64,000 nt of DNA from Oligoflexia bacterium. Its GTDB lineage: Bacteria > Bdellovibrionota > Bacteriovoracia > Bacteriovoracales > Bacteriovoracaceae. This document shows, piece after piece, positions 15,159 to 24,257 of the stretch. The stretch covers positions 1-64,000 of the forward strand of contig JAAEST010000011.1 in the NCBI GenBank assembly GCA_024229115.1. The letters are read 5' to 3'. Every line of letters starts with the position of its first letter. The first letter of the stretch is position 1. The translations under genes and the position numbers were made by a program. The notes beneath the pieces are model-generated. The model saw only the letters and a program-made list of their open reading frames with translations, made no database searches and was not told where the DNA came from.

Positions 15159-16746
15159 TCTTCTTAATGCTCTTAGTTTTAAGTTTGGAAGTGAGCGCTA
15201 TTGGATTGAAAATGATCGCCCTCACGTTTGGATTTTTCCTCATGAATTAATTACTAATCTACGCAGTCTAAAAACGGAATTCTCATTTATTTTCTTAGTG
15301 GATCTCACAGCGATGGATAATCGCCAGTATAGTGAAAGAGAAATTTGGCAAAAGGACTTTGAGATCGTGATTCATCTTCTTAACTTAGAAGAAAGTCATC
15401 GTCTTACTATTCATATTCCTCTTGATGGGGGAGACCTTGTTCCAGATATCTCTATTGTCTATGAAAATGCGAAAGATTACTTGGTAGAAGTTTATGATCT
15501 CTTTGGAATTGCAAGTTCTAATGAGGCCTATAATCGTAGAGTCTTTCTCTCAGATCACTTTGATGGTTATCCGTTATTAAAAGATTTTGATACTAAGAAG
15601 AAACAGCAAGGTAAGTTTCTTGCGACTCCAAAAGAAAAGTCTTCGCTCTATTTTCATCATGAAGAAAAGCAAAAAGGCTGGGCGATGGCCTCACCTTACG
15701 ATTCAGTTGATAATCCACTAGGAAGATTTCTGGTGGAGCTGGAAGATAGTCATATTAAACAAGTTATTAGTGACCTTGGAATAACTCATCGTGGCCTTGA
15801 AAAGCTTCTTGAGAGTAAGTCTTATCATGAAGCCTTTAGTGTGGTGAATAAGCTTAATCACGTTAGCAGCATTACGAATGAAATTGTCTGGGCCAAGGCG
15901 ATTGAAGAGTTAATTGATTTAGATATTAGTGATCGTGCGAAGGCCATTCGTATGGTCTTCTTAGAATTTGCTCGTATCTGTGAACATAATCACTTCTTTA
16001 TTAATATCTGTCGCGATCTCGGATTGAAATCTCTCTATGCCGATTGTATTCGCATTAGAGAAGTTATTTTTGAACTCTTTGAAAGTTATAGTGCCAATAG
16101 AATTCACTTAAATATTATTGAAATTGGTGGCATGAAAAAAGATGTTCCAATTGGTTGGGTAACTGATGCTCTTGATGTGCTTAAATATCTGGGAGACAAG
16201 TTTGCCACTCTTCAAAGAGAGTTAACTAGTTCACGTTGGTGGATGCTTGAAATTAATGGCAACGATATTAAGCCTGAAGAAGCGATCTCACTTGGACTTA
16301 CTGGACCAAGTCTTCGTGCCTGCGGTGTGAACTACGATCTTCGTAAGAATCAAACATATTACTTCTATGATGAAGTTGATTTTAATATTCCGCTAGGGAT
16401 TAATGGCAATGGTTATGATCGTTACCTAGTGAGAATGGAAGAAGTTTATCAATCTCTTTCTATCATCACTCAGGTTCTCGATAATCTTCCGATTGGAAAA
16501 ATTACGGAAGTGCCTGTCACTGAATTTCCGAAAGGACAAATTTATAGCAGTATTGAAGCTCCTGGGGGAGAACTCGGTTTTTCTATTTTCAGTGATGGAA
16601 GTGATAGGCCATATCGAGTAAAGGCGAGAGTGCCTAGCTTTCCTTTGATCATGAATATTTCTCAATTTACCAAGGGACTTCATATTAATAAGTTCAATAA
16701 GTTTATGAAGACTTTTAATCTTGTGGCCACGGAGTATGATCGATGA
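15151..16746 (+). CDS. NuoCD-like fusion protein lacking quinone-site residues
   Basis: 531 residues from GTG 15151 (AAGGAG 8 nt upstream). The N-terminal part is NuoC-like (EVYDLFGIASSNEAYNRR, then DHFDGYPLLKDF), and from about residue 170 NuoD-like (LGITHRGLEKLLE, then SLGLTGPSLRACGVNYDLRK). The NuoD segment normally reading GPQHPxTHG is SPYDSVDNPLG here, so the quinone-site His is absent, as is the usual Tyr after the HRGxEK block. The [NiFe] CxxC pairs of hydrogenases are absent too. The fold appears kept while electron transfer to quinone looks lost. Overlaps the neighbours on both sides (8 bp and 4 bp). Confidence 0.8.
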   Translation: MSSLLNALSFKFGSERYWIENDRPHVWIFPHELITNLRSLKTEFSFIFLVDLTAMDNRQYSEREIWQKDFEIVIHLLNLEESHRLTIHIPLDGGDLVPDISIVYENAKDYLVEVYDLFGIASSNEAYNRRVFLSDHFDGYPLLKDFDTKKKQQGKFLATPKEKSSLYFHHEEKQKGWAMASPYDSVDNPLGRFLVELEDSHIKQVISDLGITHRGLEKLLESKSYHEAFSVVNKLNHVSSITNEIVWAKAIEELIDLDISDRAKAIRMVFLEFARICEHNHFFINICRDLGLKSLYADCIRIREVIFELFESYSANRIHLNIIEIGGMKKDVPIGWVTDALDVLKYLGDKFATLQRELTSSRWWMLEINGNDIKPEEAISLGLTGPSLRACGVNYDLRKNQTYYFYDEVDFNIPLGINGNGYDRYLVRMEEVYQSLSIITQVLDNLPIGKITEVPVTEFPKGQIYSSIEAPGGELGFSIFSDGSDRPYRVKARVPSFPLIMNISQFTKGLHINKFNKFMKTFNLVATEYDR

Positions 16747-17057
16747 TTTTAGATAAAGGGCTCTACCACGAAAGAGGATTTATTAAGGGAGTATTTAGCT
16801 TCCTTAAATCATTTCTAGGTTTTCATTTAAAGATTCTTCTTGGTCTTGCAGGTCAAGGAAATCGTCCAACTCTCAATATTGAAAAGAAAGATAAAATTCT
16901 TATCGTTCAATATGACAATAAAACTTTTAAAGTTTGCCAGAATTGTACACCTAAATTGAGTGATACTTATTATAAGAAGCTTAAGAGTAAGAATGATAAA
17001 TGTGCTCTTTGTGAATGTGAGCTTGAAGAATTAGAAGCGAATAGGATTAGCCTCTAA
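16743..17057 (+). CDS. Small CxxC protein, last gene of the complex-I-like operon
   Basis: 104 residues, start ATG in a 4-bp ATGA overlap with the NuoCD-like stop. A hydrophobic N-terminal helix (GFIKGVFSFLKSFLGFHLK) recalls the NuoI entry segment, but the ferredoxin 4Fe-4S motifs are missing. Instead C65xxC68 and C87xxC90xC92 suggest a single zinc or iron site. Its 3' end overlaps the convergent aat gene by 27 bp. Possibly a shrunken or replaced NuoI; that is a guess from position. Confidence 0.6.
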   Translation: MILDKGLYHERGFIKGVFSFLKSFLGFHLKILLGLAGQGNRPTLNIEKKDKILIVQYDNKTFKVCQNCTPKLSDTYYKKLKSKNDKCALCECELEELEANRISL

Positions 17058-17684
17058 GGATTGATCTAAGCGTTTCAAGAAATCCTCTCTTGATATTTCT
17101 CCACCGCCAAGGCTCTCTACGATGGGAGTGACCATCTGAGTATCAAGCCATTTGACTCCCTGTTTTTCTAAATACTGACAGAGTTTTATCAGAGCAAATT
17201 TAGAAGCATTATCTTCTTTAAAGAACATACTTTCGCCACTGACAAAACCATTGATACAAACTCCGTAAACGCCACCAACTAATTGATCATCTAGATAAGT
17301 TTCTGCACTGTACGCAAAGCCCGCCTTATGAAAAGAAATGTAGCTATTAATTACTTCATCAGTAATCCAAGTATCCGGCTGGCCTTTTCTCTTGGCGATG
17401 GCGCAGTTGTGGATGACCCTTTCAAAATTTTCATTGAGTTTAAATACGAAGCGAGAGTTCTTAAGGCTTCGTTCCAGTCTTCGCGGTATGTGAAGGTTTT
17501 CAAAATCAAGAATCCCTCTAGGGTCAGGGGAGAACCAGGCCAAGGGATAGTCTTCTGAAATCGGCCAAGGAAAGATTCCTCGTGAGTAGGCAAGAAGGAG
17601 AGATTCAACTTCCATATCTCCACCAATGGCCAAAAGACCATTTTCATCTGCTACATCTACGGGAGGAAAGTCTACAATTGCCAT
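17031..17684 (-). CDS. aat: Leucyl/phenylalanyl-tRNA--protein transferase
   Basis: 217 residues, normal length. Diagnostic segments: FPPVDVADENGLLAIGGDM, SRGIFPWP, LAWFSPDPRGIL, then AYSAETYLDDQLVGGVYGV, GESMFF and WLDTQMVTP. Known role: in the N-end rule it adds Leu or Phe from tRNA to proteins with N-terminal Lys/Arg, marking them for ClpAP. Converges on and overlaps the small CxxC gene by 27 bp. Downstream of, and likely in the same transcript as, the ureohydrolase gene. Confidence 0.93.
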   Translation of the reverse strand: MAIVDFPPVDVADENGLLAIGGDMEVESLLLAYSRGIFPWPISEDYPLAWFSPDPRGILDFENLHIPRRLERSLKNSRFVFKLNENFERVIHNCAIAKRKGQPDTWITDEVINSYISFHKAGFAYSAETYLDDQLVGGVYGVCINGFVSGESMFFKEDNASKFALIKLCQYLEKQGVKWLDTQMVTPIVESLGGGEISREDFLKRLDQSLEANPIRF

Positions 17685-17703
17685 GCTAAAACCTCATTCA
17701 GTT

Positions 17704-18798
17704 TTAGTTTAACATAGACTCAAGTAGTAAACTACTTAGAGCTGCTCCCACAGTAAGTGTTGTTTCTTGTGACTGAGTATCTTTAGTATTTAAGAAAGGG
17801 GCGATCTCAACCATATCGGCACCGGTGATAGGAAATTTCGCCGCGAGTGCCTTGATAATATAACTGCATTGATAGGGAGCCAGACCATTTTCTTCAGGTG
17901 TCCCCGTGGCACTGGCATATTCTGCATCAAGAGCATCAATATCAAAGCTTACGTAGAGCTCATCTACTTTTTTCTCTTCTAAGAAAGAGAGAACTTTATT
18001 GGCAATGGCCTCAGGACCTTCGTTAATAATTTGATCAGACCAAAATTGTTGCACGCCAAATGTCTTCTCCCAATGGCCACGATCTTTTCCACTTGAACGG
18101 ATACCCAGTTGAATAAGATGGTCAGCACTTGGAAGAAACTCAAGAATGTGAGTACACCAAGAACCAAAGCAAAGATCAATTCCTAATCTCTCAGTTAAAA
18201 GATCTGTATGAGCATCAAAGTGAATAATGGCCACTTTCTTACCTTGGTCTCTCTTGCTCTTTAAATATGTTTTTGTCAGAGGATAACTAACAGAGTGGTC
18301 ACCTCCAATCGCGAAGACTTTCTTACTCGGAAACTCAGCATAGAATTTCTCTAACCAATGCTCGGCAATTGATAGAGGAGAAACAGGAAGCCCTGATTTT
18401 GTGTCATTGAAAAGGGCCTTCTGACAATTTTCTATGGTCGGATCATTTAAATACTTATCGTGTAAAAGGTGAGGAATAACTCTAAAGTCTCCAGTGTCAT
18501 GAACTTTTTCATGATTAATAACGGAACTATGATTCTTATGAAGATTTTGTCTTAAGAATAATGGACCCCAGTTAGCACCTCGTAGAATTCCTCCACCTGT
18601 ATCTGAACAAACACCTACGATTGCTACTTCAGCATCATTTAATTTCTTAAATTGAGCCTTCCATGCTTCTTCAACACCTTCAGTTGTTTGATAAAGCTTT
18701 TGGTGAAGAGCTTCTTTTCTCTCCTTTGCTGTATTCACAGTGTAAACACCATTACCTGGAGGAACGAGAAGGTTGTGAGTTAGTTGTTCAAAGTTCAT
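17704..18798 (-). CDS. Ureohydrolase (arginase/agmatinase/formimidoylglutamase family)
   Basis: 364 residues. The di-manganese motifs are complete: IGGDHSVSYPL, HFDAHTDLL and SFDIDALDAEYASATGTPE. The family hydrolyses guanidino or formimino groups (arginine, agmatine, formimidoylglutamate, proclavaminate). The long N-terminal extension (about 55 residues before AEVAIVGV) fits formimidoylglutamase-like members, but no histidine-use genes are near, so the substrate is open. It overlaps the upstream dehydrogenase by 4 bp (ATGA), i.e. they are coupled. Confidence 0.85.
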   Translation of the reverse strand: MNFEQLTHNLLVPPGNGVYTVNTAKERKEALHQKLYQTTEGVEEAWKAQFKKLNDAEVAIVGVCSDTGGGILRGANWGPLFLRQNLHKNHSSVINHEKVHDTGDFRVIPHLLHDKYLNDPTIENCQKALFNDTKSGLPVSPLSIAEHWLEKFYAEFPSKKVFAIGGDHSVSYPLTKTYLKSKRDQGKKVAIIHFDAHTDLLTERLGIDLCFGSWCTHILEFLPSADHLIQLGIRSSGKDRGHWEKTFGVQQFWSDQIINEGPEAIANKVLSFLEEKKVDELYVSFDIDALDAEYASATGTPEENGLAPYQCSYIIKALAAKFPITGADMVEIAPFLNTKDTQSQETTLTVGAALSSLLLESMLN

Positions 18799-19751
18799 AT
18801 AAGAATTTTCCCAGTTTCAGTTTCTTTAATTTTATTTTGAAGAATAAGTGAGTGGTACTTGCTTTGAAACTCATCGCTTGAGAGTTCTTTAAAGTCAGTA
18901 ATCACTTCTTTTTCAAAATCCAAAATTGTTTGATCTATAGTAGCAAAGACTCCTGCAATATGAGAAGTCAGGGCCACATTCTTTAGGCCTTTAAAGATCG
19001 CAAAGTCGCACGGCTCTTTTTCAAAAACATCGAGGTAGGCAAATGATTGAGGTTTTGCCTTGAGAAACTTAATCAGAGCTGTCTGATCAATGAGCTTCCC
19101 GCGGGCACCATTGATAATCAGAACCTCGTCTTTAAGTTCAGCTAGAAACTTTTCATTAATAATTTTCTCGCTTGTCGCATTAAGCCCACAAGCCGGAATA
19201 ATAACATCGACCTTCGCAAGCAATTCATTATCAAGTCTCGTCATATTCTTAAACGGGTCATAGACATGAACTTCACCTACGACCGGTCTCAGGGATTGTT
19301 CAACCTTCGTACCAATATGACCCTGACCTAGAATAAGAATATTCAATTCTTCCATCTTCACACGTGGCCAGCTTCTTCCATCTTGCCATGTCTCTTTTGC
19401 GGGAACACTGGCAAAGTATTCAAAGAAAGAACTCAGAATATATGTGGCAACGGCATTGGACCTGATACTATTCCCAGAAAGAATTGATACCCCGGCTTCA
19501 TTCATCTTCTCGACAAACTCAAGAGAGATATTATCATAGCCAGAGTTTGGATGAATGATAAGTTTACAATTCTTAAGAACATCATCACCGAGCTTTTCAA
19601 ACTCAGTATGAGTATTTGAAATTAATATTTGAGCATTTTCAGGAGTTTCAAATTGATATCGATACCCAAGAGACTCAAATAATGAGCTCTCTTGAGTGCG
19701 AAAATTATTACTTTGATACGGCGATATGTTAAGCCGACAAATTGTGTTCAT
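18795..19751 (-). CDS. D-2-hydroxyacid dehydrogenase
   Basis: 318 residues. Rossmann motif ILGQGHIGTKV (GxGxxG), then NGARGKLIDQTAL with the substrate Arg, FEKEP with the family Glu, and LTSHIAGVFATID with the catalytic His. NAD(P)-dependent reduction of a 2-keto acid is the family reaction; the substrate cannot be told. Coupled to the downstream ureohydrolase and 2 bp from the upstream hydrolase gene, so 21130-17704 looks like one operon. Confidence 0.85.
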   Translation of the reverse strand: MNTICRLNISPYQSNNFRTQESSLFESLGYRYQFETPENAQILISNTHTEFEKLGDDVLKNCKLIIHPNSGYDNISLEFVEKMNEAGVSILSGNSIRSNAVATYILSSFFEYFASVPAKETWQDGRSWPRVKMEELNILILGQGHIGTKVEQSLRPVVGEVHVYDPFKNMTRLDNELLAKVDVIIPACGLNATSEKIINEKFLAELKDEVLIINGARGKLIDQTALIKFLKAKPQSFAYLDVFEKEPCDFAIFKGLKNVALTSHIAGVFATIDQTILDFEKEVITDFKELSSDEFQSKYHSLILQNKIKETETGKILI

Positions 19752-19753
19752 GA

Positions 19754-21130
19754 TTAAAGTTCATAAACTGTCGGAGCAACATATTCAAGATGAATTAGCT
19801 TTTTAGTACAGATTCTGCGTTTGATATTAACAGTACGCCTTCCTCGTCTAACTTTTCTTACTACGTCGCGACATACTTTCTTCTTACGAAGGAAAATATC
19901 ATCGTCATTTTTACTCTGGATAAAGCTTAGCTTGTCGGCCAGAGTTTTGATCGACCAGTAAGTCAGGTCTTGCTTATTCTTAGCATAATAATAGATATCA
20001 AAATCAATAGGAGTGTTCTTGTAGAAGACAAGATCAGCAATCTGATCAGGAGAAATAGTATGACGACCAAGAATATACTTTGTCGGCCACTTCACATGCC
20101 CAAAAGCATGGTAGATGAGCTCAGAACAAACGACAGTATCATTGGAATTAACATCAAAGTTAAAGTCGTAATTCTTTCCAATCTGATCAACACCCGTTTT
20201 ATAGATTTGTTTAATAAGATCAAAGTTATCTAAGATATTTTCTTGTCTGATCACAAGCATCTCATCAACTTTTAAAAACTTGGCGACTGTTTTAAGGTTT
20301 GTCCCTGGACGAATGGCTTCAAGAATTGTTTTGCCGGCCTCAATATCTTTACGAAATGGGGCCATGAAATCTTGATCCCAAATTCCAAGCTCAATAAGTT
20401 CTTCTTTAGTTCCCATATAAAGAGCAGCGTGCCCAAAGTTACCTGGGATAAAGGTATCAGTGAGTGCGAATGGAGTTCTCTCAAGAACAATATCTAGCGG
20501 ACGAAGACGGTCGATGATCTGAACCGTAAGCTCTGGACGGTTATACATATTTCCCTTACGCCAACGAATAAATCCCGCAAAGTTTCCAAAGGCCCCTGAG
20601 ATATGGTGCATAGTTTTATCTAACAGACGAATAAATCCATCAGAAAAAGCATAGGACTTAAATTTCTTAGTCATTGGCTTCAGTGATTTAAAGTGAGACT
20701 TAAGAGATTTATTCTTTGAAAGTTGAGTTTTGAAAGTACTCTTTAAAATTCTTCTTAACTTCTTATGAGAGAAAATCTCTGAATGAAGAAGTTTAATAGT
20801 TTCAAACTTATCTTTGGCCCCTTGCTGTGTTTTAGGAGCTCTTAAGAAAGCATGATGATAAGAATAAATGAGTTGAATCACGATGGCCTGATCATGACCT
20901 GTGAGGGGATCACCACCATTTAATTTTCCTCTTAGAAAAGCGCTAAACTCTCTCGAAGTATTATTAAGTTCATGAAGAACTGTATTGAACTCATTTTCAT
21001 TTTTAATTGAAAGAATCTCTTCTCTTAAATCAATAATCGATTTTAAGTCAGCACTATACCCATAACTTTTAAAAGAAAAAGAAATCATGATGAGTGCAAT
21101 CAGAACGATAAAACTTTTGAATACTTTCAT
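19754..21130 (-). CDS. Secreted YiiX/NlpC-P60-like hydrolase
   Basis: 458 residues with a signal peptide (VLIALIMISFSFKSYGYS). After a helical region, residues about 205-370 match the circularly permuted papain-like (YiiX/YebB, NlpC/P60) fold: LRPLDIVLERTP, FIPGNFGHAALYMG with the catalytic His, and later NYDFNFDVNSNDTVVCSELIYHAF with the Cys nucleophile. Such enzymes cleave amide or thioester bonds, often in the envelope. A very basic tail (VRKVRRGRRTVNIKRR) follows. Exported to the periplasm by its signal. Confidence 0.8.
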   Translation of the reverse strand: MKVFKSFIVLIALIMISFSFKSYGYSADLKSIIDLREEILSIKNENEFNTVLHELNNTSREFSAFLRGKLNGGDPLTGHDQAIVIQLIYSYHHAFLRAPKTQQGAKDKFETIKLLHSEIFSHKKLRRILKSTFKTQLSKNKSLKSHFKSLKPMTKKFKSYAFSDGFIRLLDKTMHHISGAFGNFAGFIRWRKGNMYNRPELTVQIIDRLRPLDIVLERTPFALTDTFIPGNFGHAALYMGTKEELIELGIWDQDFMAPFRKDIEAGKTILEAIRPGTNLKTVAKFLKVDEMLVIRQENILDNFDLIKQIYKTGVDQIGKNYDFNFDVNSNDTVVCSELIYHAFGHVKWPTKYILGRHTISPDQIADLVFYKNTPIDFDIYYYAKNKQDLTYWSIKTLADKLSFIQSKNDDDIFLRKKKVCRDVVRKVRRGRRTVNIKRRICTKKLIHLEYVAPTVYEL

Positions 21131-21249
21131 TTACCCTCTCAAGGTTATCAAATGTGAAGTTTTTATAGGATTTTGGACGCGAGCAGGCAAATCGCCGGGT
21201 AAAAATGCTAACCGAGGTGCGTTAAAACCCCGAAATATGAAGGAGTATC

Positions 21250-21278
21250 TTGACTTAAGGGCCTTTGCTCAATAAACA
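21250..21278 (+). promoter_or_regulatory. Possible promoter of map
   Basis: TTGACT (21250-21255), 17-bp spacer, TAAACA (21273-21278). The start point would fall on or next to ATG 21286, and no Shine-Dalgarno is seen, so the mRNA could be leaderless. The -10 match is weak. Confidence 0.3.
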
Positions 21279-21285
21279 TAAGTCT

Positions 21286-22062
21286 ATGATATCTATAAAA
21301 TCTAGTCGTGAAATTGAGTTAATGAGAAAGACTTGCGAGTTAGCAAGAGAGACTCTGGGATATATTGAACAATTCGTTAAGCCAGGTGTGAGCACGCTTG
21401 AATTAAATGATCTATGTCATGAGTATATTACAGAAAGAGGGGCGTATCCTTCGCCACTAAATTATCACGGCTTTCCTAAGTCAGTTTGTACTTCTCTTAA
21501 TGAAGTGATCTGTCATGGAATTCCAAATAAGAAAGATGTTCTTAAAGATGGGGACATTCTCAATATTGATGTGACGACTTATCTTAATAAGTTTCACGGA
21601 GATACCAATAAAACATTTCTAGTAGGAAATGTTTCTGACAAAGTAAAAGACCTCGTCGATATTACTTATAAATGTATGAGAGAAGGGATTAATCAAGTTC
21701 GTCCTGGTGGTCATATTGGTGATATCGGAGCTGTCATTCAAGAGATCGCTCACGATCATGGCTATAGTGTTGTTGAAGAATATTGTGGTCATGGTATCGG
21801 AAGAGAGTTTCATGAAGAACCACAAGTTGTTCATGTGGGTAAGAAAGGAACCGGTGCTGAGATGAAGCCTGGAATGACTTTCACTATCGAGCCGATGATC
21901 AATCTTGGAAAGAGACATTGTAAACTTCTTAACGATGGCTGGACTGTTGTGACAAAAGACAAGAAGTTCTCAGCTCAATTTGAGCATACAATCTTAGTGA
22001 CTGAAGCCGGTCACGAAATTCTAACTCTTCGTCCAGAGGAAGAAGTCGACTTTAGGTTATAA
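21286..22062 (+). CDS. map: Methionine aminopeptidase, type I
   Basis: 258 residues from ATG 21286 (MISIKSSREIELMRKT, the usual N-terminus). Metal ligands visible: Asp in LNIDVTTYL, Asp in HGDTNKTF, His in CGHGIGREFHEEP, Glu in TIEPM, Glu in FEHTILVTE. Removes the initiator Met from nascent proteins in the cytoplasm. An earlier TTG (21265) adds seven residues without family similarity. The next gene starts at the base after its stop. Confidence 0.95.
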   Translation: MISIKSSREIELMRKTCELARETLGYIEQFVKPGVSTLELNDLCHEYITERGAYPSPLNYHGFPKSVCTSLNEVICHGIPNKKDVLKDGDILNIDVTTYLNKFHGDTNKTFLVGNVSDKVKDLVDITYKCMREGINQVRPGGHIGDIGAVIQEIAHDHGYSVVEEYCGHGIGREFHEEPQVVHVGKKGTGAEMKPGMTFTIEPMINLGKRHCKLLNDGWTVVTKDKKFSAQFEHTILVTEAGHEILTLRPEEEVDFRL

Positions 22063-22854
22063 GTGGACTCGCTCTATCACTTTGGTCATCCAGATTTCTA
22101 TGTGACAAAGTCGGAGTACTTTTCACCTCGCGGAAAGATTGAATTATTTCTCGACATTACTAAGAAAGAAGAAGTTCTCAGTGTTTACTTTAATAGTGAA
22201 GGCATCACTCAGTTCAATGAACTTTTTTCTGAATTTGCACAATGGATGGAAGGGCGTGAGCTCAAAGATTTTCCACAGTTCCCTAAATATAATAGCGAAG
22301 AGTTCTTTCCTCTTTTGGGGCTGCTCTTTATTGATGCTGTTTCTTCTTGGAAGGGAAAGACCTCTTTAAATCAAGTGAGTGAGTATGATGAGTCGACACT
22401 TATTTGTCGTTGCTTTGGAATTTATCGCGAACAAATCGTTAAAGAAGTTTTCAAAGATCACGAAATCACCACCAAGGGAATCACTCAAAATTTAAAAGCT
22501 GCTGGAGCTTGCACTAAATGTTTAGAAGATGTGCGTGAGGTTGTTTCTGAAACAAAGATGAAGTTCGGTCTTATTCCAGAGGCCTATCGCTTAGAGACGA
22601 CCAGTGCAGGAAAGTATAAGCGAGTGAATGATAAAACTCCGGCCCAGATTCTCATGGATATCAAAGAGGAAGTGACCACTTGGAAAAATCGTCATAACTT
22701 AAAAGGTGATGCCTTTAAGATCGTTCAATTTAATGGGGAACAAATGACGGTGAAAATGGTTCCAAGGGAAGATTATGCAGATCTTATGCGAGACCTTGAA
22801 GAATTCATTGCGACGAATAAGGGTTATCAGTTAAGAATCACTTCTTTGGTGTAG
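22063..22854 (+). CDS. NifU-like protein with BFD-type [2Fe-2S] domain
   Basis: 263 residues from GTG 22063, directly after the map stop. The central motif LICRCFG...AGACTKCLED (C115, C117, C150, C153) is the BFD-like [2Fe-2S] binding domain found in NifU. The N-terminal 100 residues have the spacing of the IscU-like scaffold (IELFLDITKKEEVLSVYF) but none of its three Cys ligands. The C-terminal ~75 residues recall a NifU C-domain position without the CxxC. So one Fe-S site is kept and the two cluster-building sites appear lost. 3' end overlaps the convergent gene by 17 bp. Confidence 0.75.
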   Translation: MDSLYHFGHPDFYVTKSEYFSPRGKIELFLDITKKEEVLSVYFNSEGITQFNELFSEFAQWMEGRELKDFPQFPKYNSEEFFPLLGLLFIDAVSSWKGKTSLNQVSEYDESTLICRCFGIYREQIVKEVFKDHEITTKGITQNLKAAGACTKCLEDVREVVSETKMKFGLIPEAYRLETTSAGKYKRVNDKTPAQILMDIKEEVTTWKNRHNLKGDAFKIVQFNGEQMTVKMVPREDYADLMRDLEEFIATNKGYQLRITSLV

Positions 22855-23452
22855 ATTTCTTATTGTTATTCTTTGGCCTACACTTGTGATAAATTCGGTT
22901 CACATCATCAAGCTTTCTAAAAATAGAATAAATCGCTTTCTTATTGGCAAAAAGCTTTTCCACACTAAGATCACGCTCTAGATATTTGAAGTTGGTTGAA
23001 AGCTCTTCTAATTCCGGAATATGTTTGTCTAGACAATCATGAGTAGGTGCCATGGACTTGAGACCATTGAGGTAATCGTAGAAAATGCTCGGCATTTTTT
23101 GATAGAGAGAATCAAGTGTCAGTCGTGAAAACTTAGAAAGCCCGCGAATTCCACGAATCACTTCCTTTCCATTCACCATCATTAACTTTGTAAACTCAAC
23201 TGAAGGTGAGGCACCACGGCGCCCACAAACCAACATATACTGATCCTTAGATAAATAAATTGATCCTAGGGAAGCAAGATTATTAATCAACGTCTGATTG
23301 AGATTATAAACAGGACCACCTAATTTATTCTTATGAATCATCGCTTCTTCTCTACCTAGACAGTGAAGAAGATTAAAATTACTAGCGTGAATGCTACTGT
23401 GCGTAATTAAGATCGATAGTAGGAACTTGATAAAAAGTAGCCTATAATGCAT
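22838..23452 (-). CDS. Secreted protein of unknown function
   Basis: 204 residues taking the ATG at 23452, because MHYRLLFIKFLLSILITH is a good signal peptide, whereas longer starts add a non-signal leader. Contains four Cys in the mature part (LLHCLGRE, LVCGRRG, HDCLDK, YHKCRP), suggesting disulfides, and a Lys/Asn-rich tail. No family recognised. Overlaps the NifU-like gene tail to tail and is divergent from tatC. Confidence 0.6.
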   Translation of the reverse strand: MHYRLLFIKFLLSILITHSSIHASNFNLLHCLGREEAMIHKNKLGGPVYNLNQTLINNLASLGSIYLSKDQYMLVCGRRGASPSVEFTKLMMVNGKEVIRGIRGLSKFSRLTLDSLYQKMPSIFYDYLNGLKSMAPTHDCLDKHIPELEELSTNFKYLERDLSVEKLFANKKAIYSIFRKLDDVNRIYHKCRPKNNNKKSTPKK

Positions 23453-23504
23453 AAGAAGCCTTAAGTACTTGTTAATAATACCTTTAGTATACACGGAGTT
23501 TTGA

Positions 23505-24242
23505 TTGAAGGAAATGACCTTCACTGAACATTTAGAAGAACTGAGAAAGACTATGATCCGTGTTGTGATCATTCTCGGCGTGAGTTTCTTTGTGGCCTAT
23601 GGCTTTGGTGAGTATATTACCGAGTTTCTTCTACGACCACTTCGATCAACTTTAAATGAAATGAACTCGGGGCAGATCGTTTATCTCGGTCTTCTCGACA
23701 AAGTTATGTCACAACTTCAGGTGGCCTTCTGGACATCAATTATTGTCAGCTCGCCAATGTGGTTCTTTGAGATCTGGAAATTTGTTAAGCCTGGTCTTTA
23801 TGACTATGAAGTAAAAGCGGTGAGACCTTTTCTCTTCGTTGGTTTCTGTCTTTTCTTAATCGGTGTTGCTTTTGGTTACTTCATTGTTTTTCCACTTACA
23901 TTTGAAACCCTCATGAGTTTTGGAGTCGGTGAAGTTCAGGCCAGTATCGATTTAAAGCAATATTTAATTTTATCAAGTAAAGTTCTCGTTTTCTTAGGAC
24001 TTGTTTTCCAATTACCAAATATCCTTTTGATTTTAGGATTTATGGGATTGGTAACTAAGTATTCACTAAGAGGAATGAGACGTTATGTCTATGTCGGTTT
24101 TGCGGTTGTAGCTGCGATGTTAACGCCACCAGATCCTTACACAATGTTAGGACTTTGGTTTCCTTTAGTTCTTCTCTTTGAAGTAGGAATTATTTTTGTG
24201 GCCATCATCGTTCACCCGTATCTGGCCAAGCAACATAGTTAA
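23505..24242 (+). CDS. tatC: Twin-arginine translocase subunit TatC
   Basis: 245 residues with six membrane helices. Signature: MTFTEHLEELRKTMIRV at the start, the conserved LRPL loop, FWTSIIVSSPMWFFEIWKFVKPGLY, and a last segment AAMLTPPDPYTMLGLWFPL. TTG 23505 is preferred by CGGAG seven bases upstream; ATG 23514 is the alternative. TatC binds RR signal peptides and moves folded proteins across the inner membrane. tatA/B are not in the window. Confidence 0.95.
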   Translation: MKEMTFTEHLEELRKTMIRVVIILGVSFFVAYGFGEYITEFLLRPLRSTLNEMNSGQIVYLGLLDKVMSQLQVAFWTSIIVSSPMWFFEIWKFVKPGLYDYEVKAVRPFLFVGFCLFLIGVAFGYFIVFPLTFETLMSFGVGEVQASIDLKQYLILSSKVLVFLGLVFQLPNILLILGFMGLVTKYSLRGMRRYVYVGFAVVAAMLTPPDPYTMLGLWFPLVLLFEVGIIFVAIIVHPYLAKQHS

Positions 24243-24257
24243 AGTGAGGATGCATCC

